In this document: positions 11,431-22,471 of the stretch, piece by piece
How the letters are laid out: each line of letters opens with the position of its first letter
Numbering within the stretch: position 1 is the stretch's first letter
DNA from: Phylloscopus collybita
Taxonomy: Eukaryota; Chordata; Aves; Passeriformes; Phylloscopidae
Assembly: GCA_027886175.1 (NCBI GenBank)
Contig: JAJNNQ010000003.1
Location: 22,919,501-22,983,500, forward strand
Direction: 5' to 3'
DNA: 64,000 bases
Made by a program: the position numbers and the translations under genes
The notes under the pieces: generated by a model
The model's input: the letters and a program-made list of their open reading frames with translations, nothing else
The model's database searches: none
Told to the model about the DNA's origin: nothing

Positions 11431-11532
11431 GCTTTTTTGTTTGTTTGTTTGTTTGGTTTTTTGTTTGTTTGTTTTTGTTTTTGTTTTTATTTTGGTTTGG
11501 TTTGGTTTGGTTGGTTGGTTGGTTGGTTTGTT
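11431..11532. repeat. (TTTG)n / (GGTT)n microsatellite
   Basis: Runs of TTTG units, then TTTTTG, TTTGG and GGTT units over about 100 bp. This is an interrupted simple repeat with strong strand asymmetry (no C in most of it). Confidence 0.95.
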
Positions 11533-12390
11533 TTTTCAAAATCTCTGGTAAACCTTTAAAGCAAATTTCAGGTTGAAATTCTGCTTGGGTGTTTGCATTC
11601 ATCACATCATCCAGTTCCTGGTGAAGGAAAACAGTGGAAAGAAAGACTTCAAAAAAGGAGAGCAAACACAACAAACAGAATTGAATGTAAATTTATATAA
11701 GTTTGGAAAGCACAATGTTGTTTGAAAAGCATGAAGTTTTAATCAGGTTGTGTGATTAAAAACTGGGTCAATCATGTTTTTTCATTAAAAATGTAGACAT
11801 TTGGGCTAGTTCTGATTTTAGCATCAAACATGTAAATATGCCATTAAGAACACTCACAGTCTAGCATTTGAATTTCCAGAAATAGGGCTTTAAAATCCTA
11901 CTTTCCTGTAATTTGTGGTGAAATTCTTGTGACTGAGCTTTTTTTTCACAGGCATTAGGGAAATGTTTGTACCAGTGAATTCCTGGACTGGCAGTTAAAA
12001 GCACAGGAAACATACTTAGCTCTTGAACAGATGCAGCTTAAATGTGTGACCTCTTCCCAAACCTTTTAAGGACTGATTTTTTTTATTTTTTTTTTTTTTA
12101 ATTTTCCAATGAAATTAGCAACAATAATAAAATTATTTCTGGTTGCCTACTGAAATTTTTAAGAGCCTGTTTGAATTGAGGGGGAAGCAGGGTAAGGGAA
12201 GGAATTCTGAGCAGAGATCACCAGTGTTGCCAGATACTCCAAAACGGGTTTATAAGCCAGGAAAGAAGGCTGCTTCTCCTAAGGAATGAATCACTGATGT
12301 GGGAGGTATAGTGTCATCCAAGAAAAGAGAACCTCTTCTCCTTTGCACCCAAGCCAGCTGCTTAGTGGGTGAAATAATGTTTTTAGATAC
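11533..12390. other. Unassigned AT-rich sequence
   Basis: It contains a T-rich tract near 12077-12105. A minus-strand segment near 11560-11621, with acceptor TTTTCCTTCACCAG and peptide beginning ELDDVMNANTQAEF, looks exon-like. It lacks a good donor and breaks phase with its neighbours. Confidence 0.35.
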
Positions 12391-12480
12391 TTTGCTGTGT
12401 TGCAAAGCAAGGCAAACATCCTCAGCTCTTCATGTTTAACTACATCAATCACTGTGGTGTTTAGACAGGGCTTCACCCCC
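12391..12480 (-). CDS. Candidate exon X8 (unidentified)
   Basis: A 90-nt minus-strand segment. The acceptor ends CTGTAAGTTGCAG and the donor is GCAAA/GTATCT, which is mediocre. Entering in phase 2, the G completes the CA left by X7 to give Gln. The frame then encodes GVKPCLNTTVIDVV followed by KHEELRMFALLCNTA, leaving in phase 2. The frame stays open beyond the donor for about 30 more codons. Family not recognised. Confidence 0.3.
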
Positions 12481-12799
12481 CTGCAACTTACAGATGATAG
12501 ATGGAACTGTGATTGCAATGTATTAAAACTTCTGCTTAACACATCTTCTTAGCTCTTCAGCTTGAGTCAGTGCTGGGTCCCTAGCTGTTCCTGACCTCTA
12601 GTTGCTGAGAAGTTGCAGTTTTACCCTCAGCATCCACAAGGTGAATCCATTCAGGCCAAACAGACACTGCTGAATGAAGCACAATGTTGTTAATGTCTCT
12701 CCCAGCATCTGGCAATTTTAGTCCTAAAGTGCTGAGTTCTGCATTTTGAGGTGAAAAAAAAAAACCAAAAAAACAAAACAACCCAAACCCCACATTTAC

Positions 12800-12993
12800 T
12801 GATATTCTTCTGTTGGTTCTGGGTTGGAAGCACACAAAGGTGTGTTTCCATCTCCAAAGTCAGAAGAATGCTTACATTTATAACCATTTCTTAGTTTCAC
12901 CAAGGTGGAACTTCCATTTGTCTCTTCTCTAACTTTTATATTCCAAGTTTTCTCTTCATTCATCCCATCGCTCCTCAGACATTGAATTGCAAT
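12800..12993 (-). CDS. Candidate exon X7 (unidentified)
   Basis: A 194-nt minus-strand segment, the longest of the phase-compatible set. The acceptor is AATTTCTATCTCCCTTGAAG and the donor is TATCA/GTAAATG. Entering in phase 0 it stays open for 64 codons, from IAIQCLRSDGMNEEKTW to SNPEPTEEY, and leaves in phase 2. The composition (many Glu, Asp, Asn, Thr, Gly, few hydrophobic runs) is more protein-like than most chance frames here. An NGS glycosylation sequon occurs about residue 28. The family is not recognised. The donor choice is supported only by phase agreement with X8. Confidence 0.35.
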
Positions 12994-13314
12994 CTTCAAG
13001 GGAGATAGAAATTAATAAGGGTCTTAAGATAATAAAATGTCCTGTAAAGGCAGTTTTCAGTTGTCAGTTGATGCAAATTTTTAGAGCATGAGCTGAGTCA
13101 GGTACTGTCTCTTATATGCCATCCTAAATTTATATTCTGTACTGGAACAGGATCTTCACTACAGGCAGGAAGAGGTATTGGCCATTAAAAAGTGATATTA
13201 CACTGCATTAGGAAAGGTTGTATGAGGAGCCCCTGATTTAAATGGCTGTAGATGAGCTTCCTTTTTTATTTACAGCACTGTAATTATGGATAGCAATCCT
13301 TTTCCAACACTTAC

Positions 13315-13413
13315 AGGACTTCCACTATTTTTTCCATCCTGACCATTGATTGGCCATTGTACTCTCAGTGTAATTAGTACAGAGCACAACTGATTGTCAT
13401 TCCAGGATAGTAG
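13315..13413 (-). CDS. Candidate exon X6 (unidentified)
   Basis: A 99-nt minus-strand segment, phase 0 at both ends. The acceptor is strong (AGAATTTATTTGCCTTTCAG) and the donor is near consensus (AGTCCT/GTAAGT). It encodes 33 residues starting LLSWNDNQLCSVLITLRVQW and ending NGQDGKNSGSP, a beta-strand-like pattern followed by a polar loop. It joins in phase to X5 before it and X7 after it. I do not recognise the family. Confidence 0.35.
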
Positions 13414-13865
13414 CTGAAAGGCAAATAAATTCTACTAAAAAAAACCCCTTCTCTGCTGTCATGAAGCATTGTGATCCACAGACAGAAATCAGAGAAACAG
13501 AAATTCCAAATTTTAATACGTTTTAAGTTTTAAGCTAATTTTTTTTTCATGTATTAAGAGTAATTTCATCAAGCTCTTTACAACAGTAAATTATTTCTGT
13601 GAAACTCTTGCAAGGGGATCAGTGATGTAATTGGAAGCTGTACTTTTAGATTAGTGCTTTTTTAACTTCCATATCTCCTGTTAATAAAGGGGAACTTTTT
13701 GAAGCTATGCTCACTGGAGCCAAAGGTGCTGTCCAACACAGATTCAAAACAGTTCTCAACCCCAGTTTTCTATCTCAGGCCTCAGAATTTTCCAAGCCTG
13801 CTTCACCTGCAGCCTAACTGAAGAAGATAACCATCAGGGTTGGATCTTTATCATGGTGTTTTTAC

Positions 13866-13925
13866 CTGAACAAGCTTCTTCCAGATTATTAACCTGGCAT
13901 AATCAATCAGCATACAATCATGGGC
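13866..13925 (-). CDS. Candidate exon X5 (unidentified)
   Basis: A 60-nt minus-strand segment, phase 0 at both ends. The acceptor is GCGTGCTGTGCCCTCAG and the donor TTCAG/GTAAAA. It encodes AHDCMLIDYARLIIWKKLVQ. It is the first of five adjacent candidates (X5 to X9) whose phases agree at every junction (0, 0, 2, 2). The gene is not identified. Confidence 0.33.
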
Positions 13926-15380
13926 CTGAGGGCACAGCACGCCAAGGCAATTGCAGTACTGAGTCATTCCAGGTTTGGCAAGGTGATGAGCAGGAATAAT
14001 ATTCTGAAAAATGTCTGCCCTTTGGATTTAGCACAAAGAATGTGTCTGGGAAACAGCCATTCTTCTGTTGCTGGCAGTTTTGCACCTGTTTCAAAGGGTA
14101 TGAAAGTGTTTGTGCGTGAGCTGTGCAACTTCAAGCAAGAAAAACAACACTGCTGGTTGTTTTTTTTTCTCGATATCCAGTCCAATCAAATGATATTTTG
14201 GCAGATCTAGAAATGCTGTTTCCTCTTTGGCTCCCCTCCAGTGTTATTTCTAAAGACGGATGTGAGGGAGTCAGTTAAGATGAAGGGGCAGCTATTCCAG
14301 TGGGCTGTAACCACACAATACCAAAGCATTCTCAGTAAATCAATCCTCTTATTAAAACAAGGCATGGGAAGTGTTCTATTCACTATCCTGGCAAGCAGCA
14401 CTGAAGCACTCTTTCCTGGATGGTAGCTGGACATTGAGGCTCCTTGTTCTGAGCTCCAAATGCCTGGGTTTGGTTGGTAATCTGTATCCTTCCCAATGAG
14501 TCCTCCTCCTCCTCCCTCAAACTACTTTTGGAAGCTAATATTTGGGTACTCTACAATTTATCTTCAGCCTACCTAGTTCTGGCCTAGATTTCTGAGAACA
14601 CTAGTGCTAACAAGTTAGAGTAAGCCAACAGGGCTTTCCCAAAGTTCATGCTGTCCTAAAGCACTGACTTACAACAACTGGTGGGGGGAAAACTCTCAGA
14701 AAATATGCCCAAAGGAAAAATGGCAGATGAGTTATATAAATTGGGTCTAACATTGGGAGAAAATGTTCTGAAATACTGCACTGAAACAGCCTACTTCAAA
14801 GGACTAATCCCTGCAGGTGGGCTTTATATGACACAGTATAAAAACTGCTCTTTAATGTTTTGTCTGGGAACCCAAAATACAGGAAACCAGATCAGTAGCA
14901 CAGAGCTGCCTTGGGCTTTGCCCTTTGTGTGAGCTCTGCCTGGTTGTAGGTGCCCAGGGCTCATTTTCTCTTCATAATTGTCTGTAAATTGAAGTGATCA
15001 TACTAGTTTCCGCCAGTATGCAAACTTGTGCAGGGAAGTGTTGAGTGGAGTGATGTTCAGCCAGGGCAGCTGCTGCACACGTGTCCAGAATGCATCTAGC
15101 TGGTGTTGGTGGTTCCCAGTCCCCTGAAATCCATTTGTCAGGCTACAGGGCTGTTACTTGTGGGGCTCATAATTCTGCAGCTTCGTCCAGACCACTGGGA
15201 AAATGTCTGAAACACCTCATTTAGGGAGGACTTTTGTGAGTCCCCGTGTTGATGTCATTTGTTCCTGTCGGAGCAAATCATCTCCAGGTGGTTTTGCTGC
15301 AGTAGGCACAGGAAGTGAACAGTTAGAAAATGGGAAAAGCCCGTTGCGGGAAACATATTCTCCATTCAAGAAAGAAGAGA
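13926..15380. other. Unassigned sequence with open frames on both strands
   Basis: At 14242-14422 the plus strand has a strong acceptor (CTCTTTGGCTCCCCTCCAG), 59 open codons and a GGATG/GTAGCT donor. The minus strand is open over the same bases. I cannot decide between them, so neither is called. Confidence 0.35.
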
Positions 15381-15850
15381 GGTGGGAAATGGATTTGTAG
15401 GGAATTCTCAAAGCCTGGCAGAAGGCTCACACATTCCTGTGCATCTGTGTGCAAACTCTGAGATAAGGTGTGCTGACTTAGAGAGGCCATGGGATAGGAC
15501 AGACATTGTTGAGAGAGAAATGGAATTGGAAACAAATTTCAAAGGATGGCCTTGCAAACAGACCAGGTATTTTGGAGAATTAGAACTACATAAGATGCAT
15601 TGTAGCAAGACCCACATGGGATATTTTAATAGATGATTGGCTTTAAGGCAGTAGCAGCATTGTGTGGCAAAAGCTGATGGGCCAAAAAACGCTTATAGTG
15701 GATTGTAATCAGGAAATAGTTTGGCTTCTTGATTGTGATGGTGTGAATTGTAACATCTCACCCTTCTCATGAGACTGAAAATGGAATAAAACTTTTTGAA
15801 ACACCTTTCAGGAGCCCTGTCTCTGGGTCAGAGAAAGGGTTTTTCTGACA
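15381..15850 (+). mobile_element. Solo LTR, family B, copy 1
   Basis: A ~470-bp LTR in plus orientation. It runs from GTGGGAAATGGATTTGTAGG to TTTTCTGACA. Copies in the 44.4-45.5 kb nest confirm both ends. Near its 3' end it carries TCATGAGACTGAAAATGG followed by an AATAAA polyadenylation signal near 15785. Flanks do not show a matching TSD, so one edge may have changed or decayed. Confidence 0.85.
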
Positions 15851-16399
15851 GCTCATTGCCTCTGCTGCTGCAGGTAGTTCCAGGAGTGTCTTCAGACTGT
15901 GGAAAGAGTCCAAGAGAAATAGCACATTTGAGCCCAAGGTCTGTGGAGAGCCTGTTGCCCAGCCATCTGTGTTGACTTTGGTCTCTTGAAGTTTTCACAT
16001 TAAGTCAATCCTGTGCATATGTCCAAACTGTAGCATCACAGTTTGCATCTCACACCATCAAGCACAGCCCATTTGCACTTCTGACCTCCCTGGCTCTGTA
16101 CTCCACGTGCTGGTTTACACAGATGACTGTGATTTGGTCTCCTGGAGCTTAGAGGCTCTTGGCTCCCTGAAAGCTGTAGCTCTGGTCTGCTGTGGGGTTA
16201 CCTCACACTCTCTGAATAATGGCAGTGTTTTCTAGACCTTGTAGATCTCCTCATCCCTGGGAAGGCATAGGGACTCAACTGCTGCTGTGTCTCAGTGAGC
16301 TCTTGGTTGAATTCTAATGTACTGCCTTTAAATCCCTCTAATCGGTTGGTTGGTTGGTTGGTTGGTTGTCTTTGGTTTGGTTATGGTTTTTTTTCTCAC
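15851..16399. other. Unassigned sequence with (GGTT)n
   Basis: A (GGTT) microsatellite lies at about 16343-16368. Nothing else was recognised. Confidence 0.6.
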
Positions 16400-16447
16400 C
16401 AGGAAGCTTTGACTCTCGTGGAAAATCACTATTCCAAAGGGCTTTTC
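16400..16447 (-). CDS. Candidate exon X4 (unidentified)
   Basis: A 48-nt minus-strand segment, open in phase 0 at both ends, encoding EKPFGIVIFHESQSFL. The donor is good (TTCCTG/GTGAGA) but the acceptor (GATTTACAATTGCTGCAG) has a poor pyrimidine tract. It could lie between X3 and X5 in the same reading phase. Weak evidence on its own. Confidence 0.2.
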
Positions 16448-19444
16448 CTGCAGCAATTGTAAATCACTTATAAATCAGTGAGAAGAATTCTGCCCTAAGG
16501 CAGATGTTATTTCTCCCTTGAAGTGTGCTTTTCAGAGCAGTCTGCTGACATTTGTCTGATTTGATAGGTGCTGTAGTCTCCAGAAAGATGAACACCCCAG
16601 GCCAGGATACGGGTTGTTGCTTGTGAGTGGCATCATCACCCTGCAAAACTCATGGGATCTCTGCTCAAATGGGGCTTGAACACTTGATAAATAATTAAAA
16701 TGGTGAGATGGAAATACAGTGTCCTCATGGGTCAGTGGGTGCTTTGAGCAGCAGGAAATTGAGAGCTACTTACAGATTGCTGTTTTCCTAAACAATGATG
16801 ATAGCATTTGTCTTTAACAAGTAGTTGTTGAATAACTGTTATATCAGAACACCCACGTATCAATTGTTTTATCTCTCTTGTAGTCCTATACTATTAACCT
16901 GACATCAATGCAGTACTGGAAAGAGTAAAAAAAAAAAGAAAAAAAATTGTGTTTAGTTTTGCACTGTCTGGGAAATGAACTGTATTCAGTGCTGAGTTTC
17001 TGATGACTTCAACTGGTCCTGCGAGACAGAGAAAACTTTGTTATTAAGCTATAAATCCTATTTAAATTCCTTATTTGACATTGAATTGGGCTGAAGAATT
17101 TGAATTTGGGCTTCAGTTCCAGAGATTATATTTTTCCTACCTTTTTTTCCTTCTTTCTAGCTTAAAGAAAGCTGTGAAATTCTGATCATGGAACTGGCTG
17201 GGTGCAACCTATTGCCTTCCTGACTGGTGGAGGTGGGTGTCTCTCAAAGCTCTCAGCTCTTGGAGTGCCATGGAATGCTTTTGGCATTCACCTGCCAAAA
17301 GTGAAAAGGGCACATGGTGACCTGTGTGCAAAATGGAGAGAAACCTGGAACTTCAAATACTTCAAACACTGTAATCTCAAATTATAGTGACACTGAAAAA
17401 TTTCAGTGTGTTCTTCCAGTGACTTCAACGGCTTCTATACTGCTGGATGCATATTGCTGAATTCTTCAACTTTTAAACTGTGTTTTAATATTCACGCAGC
17501 TGAATAACGTTATTGGCACCACAGAACAGTGCACATGGAATTGCAAGGCTTGTATTAACTGTGCAGAGACATTCTCTAATTTTTATTTTTTTTTACATGA
17601 AACATCAGAGGAAAAAAACTATTGTGTAAGTTATGCTGAATATGAAATAAGCAAAGGTTAATTTTTCTTAGGAGGGTATCTTTCTGAGGGAGTGGAAAAG
17701 TAGTGCAGAAATCAGATTTTAACAAGATAATAAAATAGTTTTTCTTGAAACAAGGGCAAACATTGCTCTTGTAATATCAAAATACAGTGAAAAAAATTAA
17801 TGAAAATGGCATCTTTCCCTAAAATACTGGCAGTTTTCCCTGTTCATATGGGGGAAAGTATTCTTTCAGTGGTAGGATTTAGAAAACACTGATGTTTTTT
17901 AATTTGATATTTTTTTATAAAGAGAGTAAGAATTCCTTATGTGGTCAGTAGTAAGGTATGGTAATTCCTGTCTCTCTAGGAGCTTGGATTTCTTTCTGTA
18001 TGCTCACATTCCACTACTCCTGCTAATGTGCTGCGCAGGAAGAATTACATTACACAGCTCTGCTGTGCAGCTGGGACTTCCTGGAGGTTTGCATTTTTTA
18101 GGTTTTCTCCATCATACCCTGCAACCAAGGCAGCAAATAAATCTTGCAGGTCACACCCTGTAGAGAGTACGTGGCATTGGTGGCGGGGGAGGAATTGCTG
18201 TCTGTGCCCTGTGGAAGCCAGATTGTTCCATGTGCCCCAGCACTGTTCAGCTCTGTGCCCATCCCAGTGACCTTATTGACATCCCAGAATTTATCCTTGG
18301 GAATCCTGCGATGTGACAGGAGGGAAATGAGATGCAGTTAGCAAACTGATGATTGAAAGTAATAAAAGCCTTAAGCAAATGCATGAAACTCTTCCCAATC
18401 ATCATTTCTGGGCCCAAAGTGTTAGAGAGATATTTATAGGTTGGATGGAAATACAAAACATATGGTATTTTTATCCGGAAATATTCTTTCAATTACACCC
18501 TGCATGGATCTCATAAACATCCCTCTTTCATCTAAAAATTCTTCAGTACATTAGGTAAGAAACATAATTCCATTTCGTGGGGGAATGTGGTAAACAAGCA
18601 TCTTGTTCTAACAGATGTTGAAGTGTCTTACAGATTTCAATCAGCAAAAGGAATATTCTATAAGTTTTGGCTCTGGCAGCTCGAAGTAATGCAGCTGTTG
18701 GGCCACACATCTTGTATTTTGGTCTTCTATTTGTTATATTGGAGAATGTGTATAATCAGCGTGGGGGTTTTTTTTCCTGATTTTCATCTGTTAAGCATAA
18801 GCATCTTAATCTGCTTTTTATTTTCCCTGGGTGCTAAATCTCTTCCACTTTGCAAATGTAGCAGGCTCATACCCTAATGCTTCCTTGATTTTCTCTGTGT
18901 AAGAAATTTTTGAGGGCACCTTATTCAGCGTTTTAGTCTCTGGGAACTGTGCTCAGGGGAAAAAGTCTGGCCTCTCCACTAAGAATTGCTGTTTCAGAGC
19001 AAGCCAGTGTTAACTGGGCAGGTAACTTCTAGAATCTACAACTGGGCTTTGACATAAGCCCACTGGGGAGGAAGATACTCTAGGGGTATCTGTGAGGGTC
19101 AAGTCAAGAGGCAGTTTGATGCCTCATGTTGACTTTGAGTGAGGCCTGGTCCCAGCCAGTGCAGCTGCTGTCTCTGCCTCTGCCTTTCCTGGAAGGAGGG
19201 ATTAGCACTGGCTCACAGATGTCCCTTGGTTGGGAGAGGGAAATACTGTGCAATGTTTTTGCTGAAGTGGTGGTTTCCTAAGGTGGGATTCATAAATTTT
19301 GTGCTTGTGTTTGTCATGGGTAGGCAGGGAAACAGACCTTGCTGCGGTGCGTACCTGGTTCTGGCCCAGCTTGGTGTTCAGCTTGGGCTCCCGGCAGCTC
19401 TGATACGCTACAGCAATACTCGTTTGTGGGGTCTTGGCTCACAC
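16448..19444. other. Unassigned AT-rich sequence
   Basis: No repeat or gene was recognised. A very pyrimidine-rich plus-strand acceptor (CCTTTTTTTCCTTCTTTCTAG) ends at 17160 and is followed by 20 open codons and a stop. It was left uncalled. Confidence 0.35.
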
Positions 19445-19989
19445 TGTCATGGCTGTGGTAAAAAGAGGGGACTCTCCAGAGTCTCTCAGGAAACAGAGGC
19501 TTTATTTGGGGGGGTCAGGGGTTCCCCCAGCCTCAGGTGCGTGCCTCTGAGAGAGACCCCCCGCCTGGGCTGCAGGGCGGTTTTGTACAATACAGTCCGG
19601 GGGGTGGGTACAATTATACAAACCAATAAAACAATCCAAACACTACATACCAACTAAGTTACCTAAATTCTAACAAATCCAACACAGGTTTGGGAGTGGT
19701 CTCAAGAGAGTCTTGCCAACTAGTGGCCGAAGCTCTTGGACCTTAAAGATAAGAATTCCATGGTGGACAAAGGGAAAAGTTATGCATAACACAAGGATGA
19801 AACAAGAAGGAACCAATAAAGAAGAGTCTCCAGGCAGAGACTCCAGTTGTACTAGAAACCCTTATCAAACTACGATAAGAATACATTCTAAAACAAGAGG
19901 CCGTTTCAAGGTGTTTAAACTATACTAAACTTACAATATAAAAAAACTATACTATATTCATAACTAAAGCTTATAAAACATTTCTTGCA
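19445..19989 (-). mobile_element. Solo LTR, family not otherwise in window
   Basis: A ~545-bp segment with the look of a minus-strand LTR. The plus-strand image starts TGTCATGGCTGTGG. It has the image of AATAAA (GAGGCTTTATTTGGG near 19500) followed by a GC-rich R/U5-like part, and an AT-rich U3-like part ending TTTCTTGCA. Its composition differs sharply from the flanks. I could not identify a TSD, so the ends are approximate and the call is tentative. Confidence 0.5.
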
Positions 19990-22172
19990 AACTCAAAAGA
20001 CCTGGGGTTTTTTTTAATGTTTTATTTTATTTTTCTTCTTCTTTTTTAAACACCTCAATAGATCTTTGAAAATTATGGTTTATCTGAGACACAGTGCCTG
20101 CAAGAGTTTCCTGAAGGCCAGGAGTCCTGCTGGAGCTGAACTGTAATGCAGTGCACTCAATGTGTTTGAGCTGTTTGGTGGAAGCCTTGCCACTGCAGGT
20201 CCAGGCTGGAACAGATGTATCTGCTGAGTCCCTTAAACATGTTCAAACTTATTCAAATCAAACTTTTTTCCAGATATTGCCATTTCTTAAGGGAAGTTCC
20301 TGTCCAGCCTCACTTGCCATGGCTGCACCTGGACTCCATCAGTCCCTCCTTTGGCAGATCAACTTTCCTGCACAAACTGGGTCTGTCAGGCATGCCCCAT
20401 GTTGAATCAAAATCAGCTATTTTTGTTGTCTTATCTGTATTTGTCTTGTTGATTTGTCTTTTGGAAGCATTGGGCACACTTATCTCTGCCCAGGAGGGTT
20501 TGCAGGAGGATGTCAGCCCATGGGGTGGCTAATGAAGGTTACAGCTTTGGTACTTGCCCCAGGCTTTAAAGCCCCTTTATAAAAGTTTCCATCCCATATT
20601 TTCCATTTTTTTTTTAGTGCTACCAATCTCCCATCTGTCTCCTGGTTTGACTTCAGTATTTCTAGAACACGTCTTATTCAAGGTCTTTGAAGTTACAGGA
20701 TTTCCCTCAAGGTCCTTCAGGATCCCTGTTGTCCATAAGGGGTAAATACATTTAAAGCAAAGTCACAACCTGTAACTGTTTTCTTCCTCAGCTCCTTCTC
20801 TTTGTTCAGTTTATTCTATAACGTACTTAAAAGAGAAGTGTCTGCTTTGGAGTTGTTTGTTTCTGTTGTTTTGTTTTGATTTTAAATGGCAGCACAGTGT
20901 GGGTTGGTGGAAAGTACAATTCTTCCCATCTTCTTGGTCCTTACTGGATCCTTGTTGGGAAGGTGGAACTTACTGGCATGTCTAATGGGTGTGTCTGTAT
21001 GGCTACATCTCAAGTGCAGATCAGCTTGTGACTCCCATTCACAATCTCTTGGCATGGCGCTTCTCTTTATTCAAAATGCAAACAACAGAGAAACAATATA
21101 ATTGGATGGGAAAATATGTTCTCTTAGAGTCAGGGAGCAGCAGAGGAGCTAATTTTCCTGATTCTCTGACACATGCATCACTGATCACTGCATATAAATT
21201 ATTCAGATGTTAAAAGGATCGCAGCTGTAAATACGAAAGGAGTTTGTAGCAATAATGCTATTCACAACAAACCAATGCTGCTAAATTACTGAAACAAATT
21301 ATTCATGTCATCATCCTGCAATTTTTTCTGTTTGACCTTTAAACTCTGGGACATGCTTTGGGTGTGAGTGCTGTGGTAGGAGGGGAAGCCAAGGTGATGG
21401 TGGCAGAGGGTTCTCTGTGGGTTCTCCCAAAACACAGCAGCACAGTGGGCAGGAGGTACCAGCAGGGCTCCTGGCTCCTCATTAGCCTGTGCTTGAGTGA
21501 TATTTCTGAATCTTCCAGCCCTCCTTGGGCTTTGGTACCATTTGGATCCCTGCCTGTGGAGCTGGTTTAGTTGGGAGAAAGTTCTCTGTCCAGTGCTATG
21601 TTAAGCCCTGGCCCTCTGTCCCAGCTCCTTGCTCTGTGAGCTATGCAGAGGAAATGGAAGGGTCTGGCAGGAGATAGAAATATTGATGGAACAGCTTTTT
21701 TTCTGAACAGGTAGACTGCGGACCCTCTGGAGATCTTGGGATGCACTTAGAACTTAATAACACACAGGATAAAAGTAAAATTTTCTTCTAGATGTCTCCC
21801 TATGAATAATAAATTCACCCTCATAGCAGGTGAGAACCATCTTCCCTCGTTCATGCTTACAAACACCCTGCTGCTAAGTAGCGATGCAGCCCGTTGTCTG
21901 ACTTTTTCAGGCTGAAAAAGTCCTCCGTGGAGACAGTTTTGTGAAGCTGGTGTTAATGGATGCAGCTTCAGCATTTCCTCTTTTGTGTGTGAATTACTGC
22001 TGTGGAAAAACAGGGAAGGACATTACTGCTCACTTCTGTTTGCTGCTGCTCCTGACACTGCTGTGCCTGTGTAATGCTGGTCCAGCCAGCTGCCTTACAG
22101 GTTTTGCAGCAAGCAGGTGCTACCCTGAAAGGCCTGACAGGATTGTTTTCCAAGATTTGATTACAGCAGCAT
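19990..22172. other. Unassigned sequence
   Basis: Nothing recognised except short T-rich runs (for example around 20005-20046). Frames of 60 to 105 codons here have no supporting signals. Confidence 0.4.
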
Positions 22173-22465
22173 TGTAGCCACGGTTTGTGACTGCAAATGT
22201 TTTGATTCTTGGAAAATTCTTTCCCAGGCACAACTTTTGGTAAACAAGGGTTTGTTATTGTAAACTATCATATTTTTCTACATTCTTTCCCAGAGGAGAG
22301 AATTTGCTTGGTGGCCCCTTGATGTGACCAATGGGTCCAAGGATCCCACCTCTTAGGTGGGCTCTTTGTAAAAAGGTATAAAGACAGTGCTTTGGGAATA
22401 AACCCGGATTTTGAATCTTCAGCCTTCTGTGAGTCTGTGTCCTGATTTTGTGTCCTACAGCGACA
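22173..22465 (+). mobile_element. Solo LTR, family A, copy 3
   Basis: A 293-bp LTR, the only family-A copy in plus orientation. It begins TGTAGCCACGGTTTGTG and ends CCTACAGCGACA. The TATA box (AAAGGTATAAAGAC near 22372) and polyadenylation signal (GGGAATAAACCC near 22400) are readable directly. The target duplications CAGCAT (22167-22172) and CAGCCT (22466-22471) differ at one base, which suggests an older insertion than copies 1 and 2. Confidence 0.9.
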
Positions 22466-22471
22466 CAGCCT

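Noticed and set aside
11560..11621. Minus-strand segment starting ELDDVMNANTQAEF after a strong acceptor
   Set aside because: Its donor (AAAG/GTTTAC) is weak and its phases (0 in, 1 out) fit neither X8 nor X9.
17161..17222. Plus-strand segment after a very strong pyrimidine tract, about 20 open codons to a stop
   Set aside because: Could be a terminal exon but is short, with no upstream partner and no nearby polyadenylation signal.
19139..19657. 172-codon plus-strand open frame
   Set aside because: Its second half runs through the 19445-19989 LTR-like element, and the composition is that of GC-rich non-coding sequence.
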